DNA of 56,004 nt from Akkermansia muciniphila (GTDB lineage: Bacteria > Verrucomicrobiota > Verrucomicrobiia > Verrucomicrobiales > Akkermansiaceae). The notes below the pieces were generated by a model, which made no database searches, had not been told where the DNA came from, and saw only the letters and a list, made by a program, of their open reading frames with translations. Position numbers and translations under genes: made by a program. Of this stretch, positions 1-7,997 are shown piece by piece (the stretch's first letter is position 1; each line of letters starts with the position of its first letter). The stretch is from assembly GCA_004557455.1 (NCBI GenBank), contig SFDX01000020.1, positions 1 through 56,004 of the forward strand. Reading direction: 5' to 3'.

Positions 1-2
1 CC

Positions 3-143
3 GCACGAGGCAGCAGCAAACTGAAGGAGCAGGTCGTTGCGCATATGGAAAAAAGAAGCCAGGATCCGACAACGGTGGCCAAACTATTCCAGCATCCGAG
101 GGTGGCGTATGCCGCTGACGACAATCATTCATTGCCGGAGTAA
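3..143 (+). CDS. C-terminal fragment of an unidentified protein
   Basis: An open frame enters from the left edge and stops at TAA 141-143, directly followed by a second in-frame TAA. It encodes about 46 residues that are charged and mostly helical in character, ending in NHSLPE. I do not recognise the family. The segment with LKEQVVAHMEKRSQDP has a loose flavour of the C-terminal tails of FliF-like ring proteins, but that is too weak to name it. The stop lies about 60 bp before the promoter of the RM operon, so this is the upstream neighbour, not part of that operon. Confidence 0.45.
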   Translation, partial: ARGSSKLKEQVVAHMEKRSQDPTTVAKLFQHPRVAYAADDNHSLPE

Positions 144-203
144 TAAAAATCAGCTATCTTAAACACTAAAAATGAAAGTATAAGAAATTCTTTAATTTTT
201 TTC

Positions 204-232
204 TTGCAAAATCGCTTAATTTGTGCTAGAAT
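204..232 (+). promoter_or_regulatory. Promoter of the PIN/type I RM operon
   Basis: TTGCAA at 204-209 and TAGAAT at 227-232 are separated by exactly 17 bp, with TG just before the -10 box (TGCTAGAAT, extended -10). The same box recurs before rph, trxB and other genes of the window. The predicted start near 239 gives a leader of about 113 nt, longer than the near-leaderless arrangement of most genes here. A weaker second -10 (TATTAT, 341-346) lies just before the start codon. Confidence 0.7.
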
Positions 233-254
233 GACCTCGTTCCCACTTCGAGGG

Positions 255-283
255 TCCCAATTTGGGATATACGGAAGGTCCGT
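255..283. promoter_or_regulatory. Two adjacent palindromes in the RM operon leader
   Basis: TCCCAATTTGGGA (255-267) is a perfect 6-bp inverted repeat about one central base. ACGGAAGGTCCGT (271-283) is a 5-bp perfect inverted repeat with a 3-base centre. Both lie just downstream of the predicted transcription start, where a repressor site or paired RNA hairpins could act. No regulator is recognisable nearby, so the function is open. Confidence 0.35.
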
Positions 284-351
284 CTTAGAAGCTGGAACGG
301 TCAGATTGCCGCCAAGCTGCAATCAAAAATACAAACACACTATTATACACG

Positions 352-1503
352 ATGTCTACATTCATCAAGACCCCCGCTGGCTACTGCCGTACGCAGAATA
401 ACGTAGTTTCCACTTCCAAGGCTGCCTCCATGATGGCACCTTCCACCCCTGACTTTTTTGAGGGGCTCGACGACAAAACAATTGCTGACCTTCGTCGCTA
501 CTTTGCAATTTTGATTGATACCTGTGAGCTGATGACTCCTGGTCTCGAAGTTTTCCTTAAGCTGAACGCCGCAGCATTCCGTGCCAATGGCATCAAGTTC
601 TATGTAACGCCCCAAGTGATGATGGAGCTGTACCGCAATCTCCTCACCCCGGATGAAGAGAAGAAGCTCCGCGCAACACGTGGTTGGTCACTGATTGGCT
701 CTGCCGAATACCGCGACCTCTTTGATACCTATCCCCCCAGCAGCATCGTCACACATGCTGACCCGAATCTGATTGACGCCGCCCGTACACTCAAGCTGCG
801 CCATGAGAAGAACGTACTCATCCTCACAAGTGATAAGCGTCTGACCAGCTCCATCTTTAATGCCTGCTACATTGAAGGTCTGGGCGAGGAGCACGGGCAG
901 GTGCAGGTTCTTTTCATCGATGCCAAAAACGCCAAGCTCACGCGCTATCACGCGAGCCGCCTTGAGTTCCTCGCGGACGGTGTCGAGCTTCCTGCATGGA
1001 GCGTTATTGGTGAGCCTAAAGTGAAGCCCTGGGTCGAGCGCTACTTCCATGATAGCATCTACAACGGCTGCGTGTTTATGGACTCTTGTGCGCTGCGCCA
1101 CGCTCTTGGTATTGGGGCCGCTAAAACTGACTTCTGCGCCAACCTGAAGGCGTTTGACGCCCTTCGCCCCGGCCAAAAGATCAACGTGGTAACGACCTCC
1201 CTCTACGACCCCGAAGTGCGTAGCACGGTTGAGGCCATGCCCCACCTGTTCAACATTGTGCAGGCTATCAGCCCCCGCATGCGTGAAGACGAGGCTATCT
1301 TCCAAGCTATGCTTGACGATGCTCGTCTCTCTCGCGAGCCCCACATGCTCCTCATCACCAATAAAAAGGAGCGCTTCGAATATGTGTTGGGGCGCATACC
1401 TACGACCCACAAGATGCAGGAGTTCTGGGGGTGCTTCATTGATGCACGCGGGCTTCTTCGTAAAACCGTGAAAGATAGTGACACCACCCAGCAGGCTGCT
1501 TAA
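352..1503 (+). CDS. Double PIN-domain protein, first gene of RM operon
   Basis: The 383-residue protein contains two PIN-like (Mg-dependent RNase) modules. The first, about 50-175, has ILIDTCEL with D56, a conserved E92 in MMELYR, D137/D141 before a helix, and D161 in LILTSDKRL: the full acidic set expected of an active PIN nuclease. The second, about 238-350, has VFMDSCAL with D244 and LLITNKK with N337 where the last Asp should be, so it looks partly decayed. The gene lies 34 bp before the methylase-like gene, whose N-terminus carries two related modules. A role as an RNase (toxin or effector) controlled by the RM complex is inferred; PrrC, an anticodon nuclease paired with EcoprrI, is a precedent for such coupling. 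An alternative is a non-catalytic assembly factor. Confidence 0.7.
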   Translation: MSTFIKTPAGYCRTQNNVVSTSKAASMMAPSTPDFFEGLDDKTIADLRRYFAILIDTCELMTPGLEVFLKLNAAAFRANGIKFYVTPQVMMELYRNLLTPDEEKKLRATRGWSLIGSAEYRDLFDTYPPSSIVTHADPNLIDAARTLKLRHEKNVLILTSDKRLTSSIFNACYIEGLGEEHGQVQVLFIDAKNAKLTRYHASRLEFLADGVELPAWSVIGEPKVKPWVERYFHDSIYNGCVFMDSCALRHALGIGAAKTDFCANLKAFDALRPGQKINVVTTSLYDPEVRSTVEAMPHLFNIVQAISPRMREDEAIFQAMLDDARLSREPHMLLITNKKERFEYVLGRIPTTHKMQEFWGCFIDARGLLRKTVKDSDTTQQAA

Positions 1504-1537
1504 TTTACCGACAGAAAACCTTTAATCTTTTTACATC

Positions 1538-4500
1538 ATGAACGAACGTGCTGTATTTGACCCCTGGAACAACGCTCAGGATAAGCTCATCGCCGATTAC
1601 AATACGGTCTCTGAGCAGGCAGGAGCCACGCTTATTCATTCTAGTTCGCTGCTTTGCGGGAGCATCGAGGTGCTTCTGACTGAGATGCTGCAGGCGGCCC
1701 CCCGCCTGCAGGGCCCAGCAATCTTGGTTTCCGGTCTTGGCGTGCTTAACGCCGCCAAGACCGGGGCCGCCGGTCCCTCTGCCTCTGCTATTATTACGCA
1801 GCTGCTACAAAACGGCTCTGGTGCCAACGGTAAAATCCGGGTTCTCGGTGTACAGGGTGACACGGCCGCAACAGAGGAGCAAGAGCTTCGTAATTATGTG
1901 TTCGCTAATCACCGCACACAGAAGCAAATCATCATTGCCCAAGATAAGGCCTTTCTTGAAGAGCTCCGCCAGCTTTGCAAAGCTGACGCGGCGGCGGCTC
2001 AGAGCTTGCCCGCGCTGGTAACTTTAAGCCTGAACGATAAAGGAGAGCTGGCAAATCCCTTTGACCTGCTGTATTCATGCGAGGCCGAAAAAATAGCGGT
2101 GGAACGCCTCAGCACCACCGCCAAGCGCTCCCTTATGTGCATTGACGTTTCCGGGCTGAAGCATGAGCAGGCCCCGGACTTCCTCCGCCACGTCAAAGCA
2201 CCCCTTATCGCGGCAAACGCCCAGCTCGTTGTATTCGCCTATAAGGACCAACCCTTGCCCCACGCTGACCTTTTAATCGCGCGAGCACAGGAGGCCCCCG
2301 CTACCGTACGCTTTGCGTACCTCAACCGCGATTTGCCTACTTCTGACGCCATTGTAGAGGCAATTTTGAAAGAAGAGCCCGGCCTTGACGGTAAATCCAT
2401 CGTTTTTATCACGGATAAGGTCACCACCGGGGCCCGTGTAGTACATCAGCTTGGCCGCAGCTCGCTGAAGCTCTCCGTATTCTCCATTAACCGCCACGGC
2501 TTCTTGAGTAATGTAGACCGCGCTATTATTGCGCAGGCCAATGTCCGTGGCTCCGTCATTCCGGAAATACGCCGTGCCATCGCAGAAGCCATCAGCGCAA
2601 ACGACGAGGAGCGTGTGACATCTCTGGTTACTCGCAGCCGCTTTGGCCGTGATGCTCTGGAGCACGGTATTATCGCAGCGCTGCGACTGGGTAAGGACGA
2701 GTATGTAGAGCGGCTCATTAAACTGGCTGACGCATGCTCACCCATCGCTCTGAATTGGTGGGTACTCGATTACCCCGGGTTCAAAGTACCCACATACCTT
2801 TCTGACAACGCGCTTCATTTCCGTTTGCTCAAAGAGCTCATTGCCAAGACGGTTCGTAAGCATGGCTTCCAGCTCCCCCTTGAGCACCTGAAGGAGCTCA
2901 ACGAGGTCCCGTCTGCCAGCCATGACAAGATTGCGGAGCTTATCTCTTTGATGGAAACGGATGTCGCCGCGGAAGAAAAATCGCTTGTACCCCGTGCAGC
3001 TAAAAAAGCCGCGCTTGAAGATACGCCGCAGGAGGTCCGCCACCAGTCACCGGCACAGGCTGCTCTTAGCTATATGACGCGCATCACCATGCGCGAAGGC
3101 GAGATCTTCCGCGGGTTAAGATATGAATTTACCATTGGGATAACCTTCCTGAAACGCCTTCACGACTGTCTCCATCACGATGATGCATCCGTACCCTGTG
3201 AAAACACCAGCGGTATTGCATTCTCCGATTTGATTGTAGACGGGGCCGTGTCTATCGAAAAACTCAAGGAATTCAGTCGGGGCTTTTCGCCAAATGTGCA
3301 GGCCATACTGCAAGACCTCCGTTTCATCGAGGCCGTGGATTGGCTTCAGAAAGAGGGCTCTTTTATCCAGAAGGTTGTGGAGGCTCTGTTGGAGCCGGTC
3401 GGCAATTTCTCACCGGAACGCTTCAGCGATGACGACTTTGTGGAATTATTGGCCGCCCTCGTCCGTAGCCACGCGGAGTCTGAATACGAGCACGGGGCGC
3501 ATTATTCCACCATTGAAGTGTCTGAGCTAATGAGTGACCTCCTTGTTTCCGGACAGGCGTTGGACAGCCGGGCGAATATCAGCATTTGCGACCTCGCTGT
3601 TGGCTCTACCACGATGCTCCGTTCGCTGGGCCAAAAGCTGGAGGCGGCGTTCGGATGCAGCATCGATACATACGGAGCAGACCTCAATATGCTGACAGCC
3701 ACGATTGCAAAAATCATCACCATTCTTCAAGGGCGGAGCCCAGAGAACATTGCGTGCGCTGATATCAGCAAGAATGACGTCTTTGTCGGCCGCACATTTG
3801 ACTATGTAGTATGTGACCCCCCATACGGCATGAGGATGGATAAAACCGCACGGTCCATTGAGGGATACCCAGAAACAAATGATTCCTCTCTGTACTTCCT
3901 TCTCGCCGGGCTGTCCAAGTTAAACGACGGTGGTAAGCTCGCCATACTGCAGCCCGGGCGTTCACTGTTCAGCATCTCAGGAGGGGCTAACGAAGTGCGC
4001 CGCTATCTTATAGAAAATGACTTGCTGGAGGCGGTTATTCAGCTTCCAAGCCATCTGTCAATCTTCACCGGCATACCTCTGTACGCATGGGTTGTCAATA
4101 AAAACAAGCCGGAGGAGAGGCGCGGCAAGGTCCTCCTGATTGACGCTGCTCATTGCGGCGGCGGAATGCAGAGGGCTGGTGCTGCACGGTGCAGAATCTT
4201 CACGGAGGAAGCCCGAAAGCTGATACTCCAAGCATACGAGGACTTCGAAAATGAGGCCGTGTATGGAGACCCCGCAAAAATGCGTTGCGAATGCCGCGTG
4301 GTAGAGAATCACCGCTTCGGGTACCGTAAAATAACGGTCGAGCATCCCGTACTCACCAAAACCGGCAAAGTACAAATGAAGCGCGGCAAGCCCGAGGCTA
4401 ATCGGGCCTTGCGTGAGGAGCATATTGTGCCATGGAATGAATCCCCCGACGTGTTTTTTGCTCGTGAGGTGCTGCCGATGGCCCCCAATGCGTGGGTCGA

Positions 4501-4780
4501 TCATAGCCGCACAACCGAGCACTTCGACATCCAAATGGCCGCACTTTTCTACAAGGTGCCCGAAGGTGAAACCTTGGACGGCTCTCTGACCCGTAATATC
4601 ACAACATTGCGGGAGCGCGTTTCTGAGCTAAAAGAGGAAATGGACGCAAAGATGCGCGCGTATCAGGAGCGCCTTGATACGCTGCAAGAAAAGCTGGAGG
4701 CATTCGAGCTCATCGCGGCACAGCGCCCTGGGCTGAAGCTGCGGCTCCCCTTGAGGGGCACCACGCTTCCTCGGTACTAA
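1538..4780 (+). CDS. PIN-like/HsdM fusion, divergent type I methylase subunit
   Basis: At 1080 residues this is about twice the usual HsdM length. Residues ~30-145 and ~198-330 resemble the PIN modules of the upstream protein: TLIHSSSL (H34 replaces the catalytic Asp) then IIIAQDKAF (D136), and LMCIDVSGL (D203) then IVFITDKVT (D293). Residues ~515-650 match the helical HsdM N-domain, and ~650-1000 the methylase domain. SAM motif I reads DLAVGSTTML (from D685) instead of the usual DPTxGTGGML, and motif IV is DPPYG (D760-Y763) where HsdM normally has NPPF. A coiled coil (~1025-1065) follows. The methylase part is clearly paralogous to the next gene over its whole length. I infer a structural or regulatory M subunit with weak or no catalysis, tethering PIN modules to the complex. 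Confidence 0.7.
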   Translation: MNERAVFDPWNNAQDKLIADYNTVSEQAGATLIHSSSLLCGSIEVLLTEMLQAAPRLQGPAILVSGLGVLNAAKTGAAGPSASAIITQLLQNGSGANGKIRVLGVQGDTAATEEQELRNYVFANHRTQKQIIIAQDKAFLEELRQLCKADAAAAQSLPALVTLSLNDKGELANPFDLLYSCEAEKIAVERLSTTAKRSLMCIDVSGLKHEQAPDFLRHVKAPLIAANAQLVVFAYKDQPLPHADLLIARAQEAPATVRFAYLNRDLPTSDAIVEAILKEEPGLDGKSIVFITDKVTTGARVVHQLGRSSLKLSVFSINRHGFLSNVDRAIIAQANVRGSVIPEIRRAIAEAISANDEERVTSLVTRSRFGRDALEHGIIAALRLGKDEYVERLIKLADACSPIALNWWVLDYPGFKVPTYLSDNALHFRLLKELIAKTVRKHGFQLPLEHLKELNEVPSASHDKIAELISLMETDVAAEEKSLVPRAAKKAALEDTPQEVRHQSPAQAALSYMTRITMREGEIFRGLRYEFTIGITFLKRLHDCLHHDDASVPCENTSGIAFSDLIVDGAVSIEKLKEFSRGFSPNVQAILQDLRFIEAVDWLQKEGSFIQKVVEALLEPVGNFSPERFSDDDFVELLAALVRSHAESEYEHGAHYSTIEVSELMSDLLVSGQALDSRANISICDLAVGSTTMLRSLGQKLEAAFGCSIDTYGADLNMLTATIAKIITILQGRSPENIACADISKNDVFVGRTFDYVVCDPPYGMRMDKTARSIEGYPETNDSSLYFLLAGLSKLNDGGKLAILQPGRSLFSISGGANEVRRYLIENDLLEAVIQLPSHLSIFTGIPLYAWVVNKNKPEERRGKVLLIDAAHCGGGMQRAGAARCRIFTEEARKLILQAYEDFENEAVYGDPAKMRCECRVVENHRFGYRKITVEHPVLTKTGKVQMKRGKPEANRALREEHIVPWNESPDVFFAREVLPMAPNAWVDHSRTTEHFDIQMAALFYKVPEGETLDGSLTRNITTLRERVSELKEEMDAKMRAYQERLDTLQEKLEAFELIAAQRPGLKLRLPLRGTTLPRY

Positions 4781-4848
4781 TAACGTAATTTTTCGCTTTA
4801 ATATTCAAACCTTTTAAGATACACTTTTACCCCATAGGAGACTTCATA

Positions 4849-6603
4849 ATGGAGGACGATAAGATTTACCAAGTAGGCACTAACATTCAGGAAAAAGCCA
4901 CCGTCATCTGGAACGTGGCCAACGCTATATTCGGCATTTTCAAGCCGCATGAATACGGCAAGGTCATTCTGCCCATGACCGTGATTAAGCGCTTCCACGA
5001 CTGCCTGACCGCTACGCATGCCGAGGTTCTGGCGGCCCATGAAAAGCACGCCGCATTGGCCCCCGGTGCGCTGGACATGATGCTCATGCGTGCATCCGGA
5101 TACAAGTTCTATAACACCAGCAAATTCACCTTTGAAACGCTGATTGCCGACCCGAACAATATCGAAGCCAATTTCCGCAACTATCTGGCGGGCTTCTCCC
5201 GCAACGTGCAGGACATCCTCACCAAGTTCCGCTTCGAGGACCAGCTCAACACGCTGGTGGAGCACAACGCCCTGTTCCTTGTGGTGCAAGAGTTTGCCTC
5301 ACCCAAGGGCTATCTGGGGCCGGATAAAATCAGCGCGGTGGACTGCGGCTACATCTTTGAGGAGCTGGTGCGTAAGTTCTCCGAATCCTACGCCGAGAAG
5401 GCCGGTGCCCACTTCACGAGCCGCGACATCATTTACCTGATGACCGATCTGCTGCTCAGCGGTTCCGAGCCCGGTGATGCTAACGTGACGGTGTATGATA
5501 TGACCATGGGCACCTCGCAGATGCTCTCGTGCATGGAGGAGCGTATCCACGCGCTCAACCCTGCCACGCCCGTGACCTGCTGCGGGCAGGAGCTCAATAG
5601 CGAAACCTACGCCATCGCCAAGTCCGATATGCTCATCCGCGGCGGCGACCCCGATAACATGCGCTACGGCAATACGCTGTCCGATGACCAGTTCGGCGGC
5701 TACAAGTTCCGCTACATCATCTCCAACCCGCCCTTCGGCATTGACTGGAAGCGCGAGAAAAAGGTGGTGGAAGATGAGCACGCACGTGGCGAGGCGGGTC
5801 GCTTCGCCCCTGGTCTGCCTAAGATTTCAGACGGCCAGCAGCTCTTCCTGCTCAACGGCCTCTCCAAGCTGGACAATGAAGGCCGCATGGCTATCATTCA
5901 GAACGGCTCGCCCTTGTTCAACGGCGATGCTGGCAGCGGCCCCTCCGAAATCCGCCGATATATTCTGGAGCACGACTGGCTGGATGCCATCGTGCAGCTA
6001 CCCAATGATTCCTTCATGAACACCGGCATTGCCACCTATGTGTGGCTGCTTGCCCTCAACAAGCCTGAGCACCGCCGCGGCAAGGTACAGCTTATCGATG
6101 CGTCCCATTGCTTCGAGCCGCGACGTAAATCAATCGGTAAGAAGCGAAATGACATCACGGGAGCCTGCCGTCAACTCATCATGCAAGCCTATGCCGCCTT
6201 TGAGCACGATGCCGTCTATGGAGACCTAGAAGGCATCTACTGCGAGAGCAAGGTCTTCAATACGCAGGAATTCGGCTACAACAAGATTACCGTAGAGCGC
6301 CCCCAGCGCGATGAAGCGGGCAATATCATCAGGAAGAAAGGCAAGCCTGTAGCTGACAAATCCCTGCGAGACACGGAGAATGTGCCCATGACCGAGGATA
6401 TCGACTCCTATATGGAGCGCGAAGTGCTGCCCTACGTGCCCGACGCATGGGTAGATGACAAGGCCTCCAAGGTAGGCTACGAAATCCCCATGACCCGTTA
6501 CTTCTACAAGTACCAGGCTCCCGAGGCCGCTGATTCCATCGCCGCGCGTATCTCTACGCTGGAGGCTGATATCGCCGCATCTCTGAAAAACCTATTCTCC
6601 TGA
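4849..6603 (+). CDS. hsdM: Type I RM methylase subunit (second M of operon)
   Basis: A 584-residue HsdM: helical N-domain (1-170), then an N6-adenine methylase fold. Motif IV is canonical, NPPFG at N293-F296, followed by the HsdM-typical stretch ISDGQQLFLLNGLSKL and a GSPLFNGDAGSG segment. Motif I is DMTMGTSQML (from D217); the family normally shows a Gly-Gly pair after GT, so SAM binding may be altered. The start is supported by GGAG ten bases upstream. It should form an M-M'-S trimer with the fusion protein before it and HsdS after it, methylating adenine in a bipartite target. The HsdS gene starts 11 bp downstream. Confidence 0.88.
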   Translation: MEDDKIYQVGTNIQEKATVIWNVANAIFGIFKPHEYGKVILPMTVIKRFHDCLTATHAEVLAAHEKHAALAPGALDMMLMRASGYKFYNTSKFTFETLIADPNNIEANFRNYLAGFSRNVQDILTKFRFEDQLNTLVEHNALFLVVQEFASPKGYLGPDKISAVDCGYIFEELVRKFSESYAEKAGAHFTSRDIIYLMTDLLLSGSEPGDANVTVYDMTMGTSQMLSCMEERIHALNPATPVTCCGQELNSETYAIAKSDMLIRGGDPDNMRYGNTLSDDQFGGYKFRYIISNPPFGIDWKREKKVVEDEHARGEAGRFAPGLPKISDGQQLFLLNGLSKLDNEGRMAIIQNGSPLFNGDAGSGPSEIRRYILEHDWLDAIVQLPNDSFMNTGIATYVWLLALNKPEHRRGKVQLIDASHCFEPRRKSIGKKRNDITGACRQLIMQAYAAFEHDAVYGDLEGIYCESKVFNTQEFGYNKITVERPQRDEAGNIIRKKGKPVADKSLRDTENVPMTEDIDSYMEREVLPYVPDAWVDDKASKVGYEIPMTRYFYKYQAPEAADSIAARISTLEADIAASLKNLFS

Positions 6604-6614
6604 TTACTGTTGCT

Positions 6615-7931
6615 ATGAAAACACAAATCTGCGAGAGCGAATCACTTGACGCGGTGCCTGTAGGATGGAAAGCTGCCAAATTGAAATATCATGCTGAGCT
6701 AAATCCAAAATGCAAGACGCAGGTAACAGAGGATTCAGAGGTTACATTTACTCCCATGGAGAACATAAAGAATGGCTATTTCATCCCGGGAAAAGAAAAG
6801 TATGGGATGTTTGCCGGAAACTCTCAATACGCTGAATACGAAGAGGGGGATATTGCCTTTGCAAAAGTTACACCTTGCTTTGAGAATGATAATATAGCCA
6901 TCATGCAGGACCTCGTCAATGGTAAGGGGTTCGGTAGCTCTGAGCTTTTTGTTATGAGACCGCTTGACATAGGTATTAAATACTTATTTTATCTAATACA
7001 AAGCCCCCACTTTAAAGCAAACGGCGTGGCCTCAATGACTGGGACAGGCGGCCTAAAAAGAGTTTCGTCAGACGCTGTCCGAAATTATAAATTCGCTTTA
7101 CCCGATGCTAAAATTCAGAATCTGATATCATCTTATCTTGATACCAAGTGCGCCGAGCTTGATAAGGTAGTAGAGCAAACCCGTGCGACGATTGAGGAGT
7201 ACAAGAAGCTCAAGCAGGCTATCATCACCGAGGCTGTCACCAAAGGTGTGCGCGGCCCCCGTCCCATGAAGCCCAGCGGTGTGGCGTGGATTGGCGACAT
7301 CCCGGAGGAGTGGGTGGTTCTGAAAACACTTTGGTTATTGGAAATGCCTATAACTGACGGGCCTCATGAAACGCCTACTCTTTATGATGAGGGAATTCCT
7401 TTTATTTCTGCCGAGGCTGTTTCTTGTGGTCGAGGGAGGATTGACTTTTCACATAAGCGCGGCTACATATCGAAGGAATATTATGACGAGTGCTGCAAAA
7501 AATATACGCCACGATTACATGACATCTACATGATTAAGTCTGGCGCAACAACGGGGCGTGTATCTATGGTTGATACAGAAGAAGTGTTTACCATTTGGTC
7601 ACCATTGGCCGTACTCAGAGTAAATCAAGAAAAAATGTTATCTAGGTTTCTATTCTATTCATTGCAGGCTGATTATTATCAAAAGCAGATATCATTATCG
7701 TGGTCATTTGGAACGCAGCAAAATATCGGCATGAGGGTATTAGAGCAGCTGAAGATAGCAACACCTGATGCTGATGAGCAACAGGAAATCGTCGCCTACC
7801 TTGACACCAAGTGTGCCGAGATAGACCTCATCATCGAGAAGAAGGAACAGCTCATCGAGGAGCTCGGGAGCTACAAGAAATCGCTCATTTACGAATACGT
7901 CACCGGTAAGAAGCAGGTTTTGTATAAATGA
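6615..7931 (+). CDS. hsdS: Type I RM specificity subunit
   Basis: A 438-residue HsdS with the classic duplicated plan. TRD1 is about residues 10-170, followed by a conserved helical spacer beginning YLDTKCAELD and containing KQAIITEAVTKG; TRD2 is about 225-390, followed by a second spacer beginning YLDTKCAEID. The two TRDs recognise the two halves of the target, and the paired helices set their distance. The TRD-coding stretches (about 6640-7130 and 7320-7790) are visibly AT-richer than the spacer and the neighbouring genes, which suggests import or swapping of recognition domains. It sits between hsdM and hsdR in the same operon. Confidence 0.9.
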   Translation: MKTQICESESLDAVPVGWKAAKLKYHAELNPKCKTQVTEDSEVTFTPMENIKNGYFIPGKEKYGMFAGNSQYAEYEEGDIAFAKVTPCFENDNIAIMQDLVNGKGFGSSELFVMRPLDIGIKYLFYLIQSPHFKANGVASMTGTGGLKRVSSDAVRNYKFALPDAKIQNLISSYLDTKCAELDKVVEQTRATIEEYKKLKQAIITEAVTKGVRGPRPMKPSGVAWIGDIPEEWVVLKTLWLLEMPITDGPHETPTLYDEGIPFISAEAVSCGRGRIDFSHKRGYISKEYYDECCKKYTPRLHDIYMIKSGATTGRVSMVDTEEVFTIWSPLAVLRVNQEKMLSRFLFYSLQADYYQKQISLSWSFGTQQNIGMRVLEQLKIATPDADEQQEIVAYLDTKCAEIDLIIEKKEQLIEELGSYKKSLIYEYVTGKKQVLYK

Positions 7932-7997
7932 ACCTGGAACTAAAAGTACCGGGTTCGAATCGGTTGAGCAGAAGAGCAACATCAGTGAATCTGAGAC

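Noticed and set aside
7940..7975. GGGTTCGAATCGG resembling the T-arm of a tRNA
   Set aside because: Only a 4-bp stem is possible and no acceptor, D or anticodon arm can be found upstream; it lies in the short hsdS-hsdR spacer.
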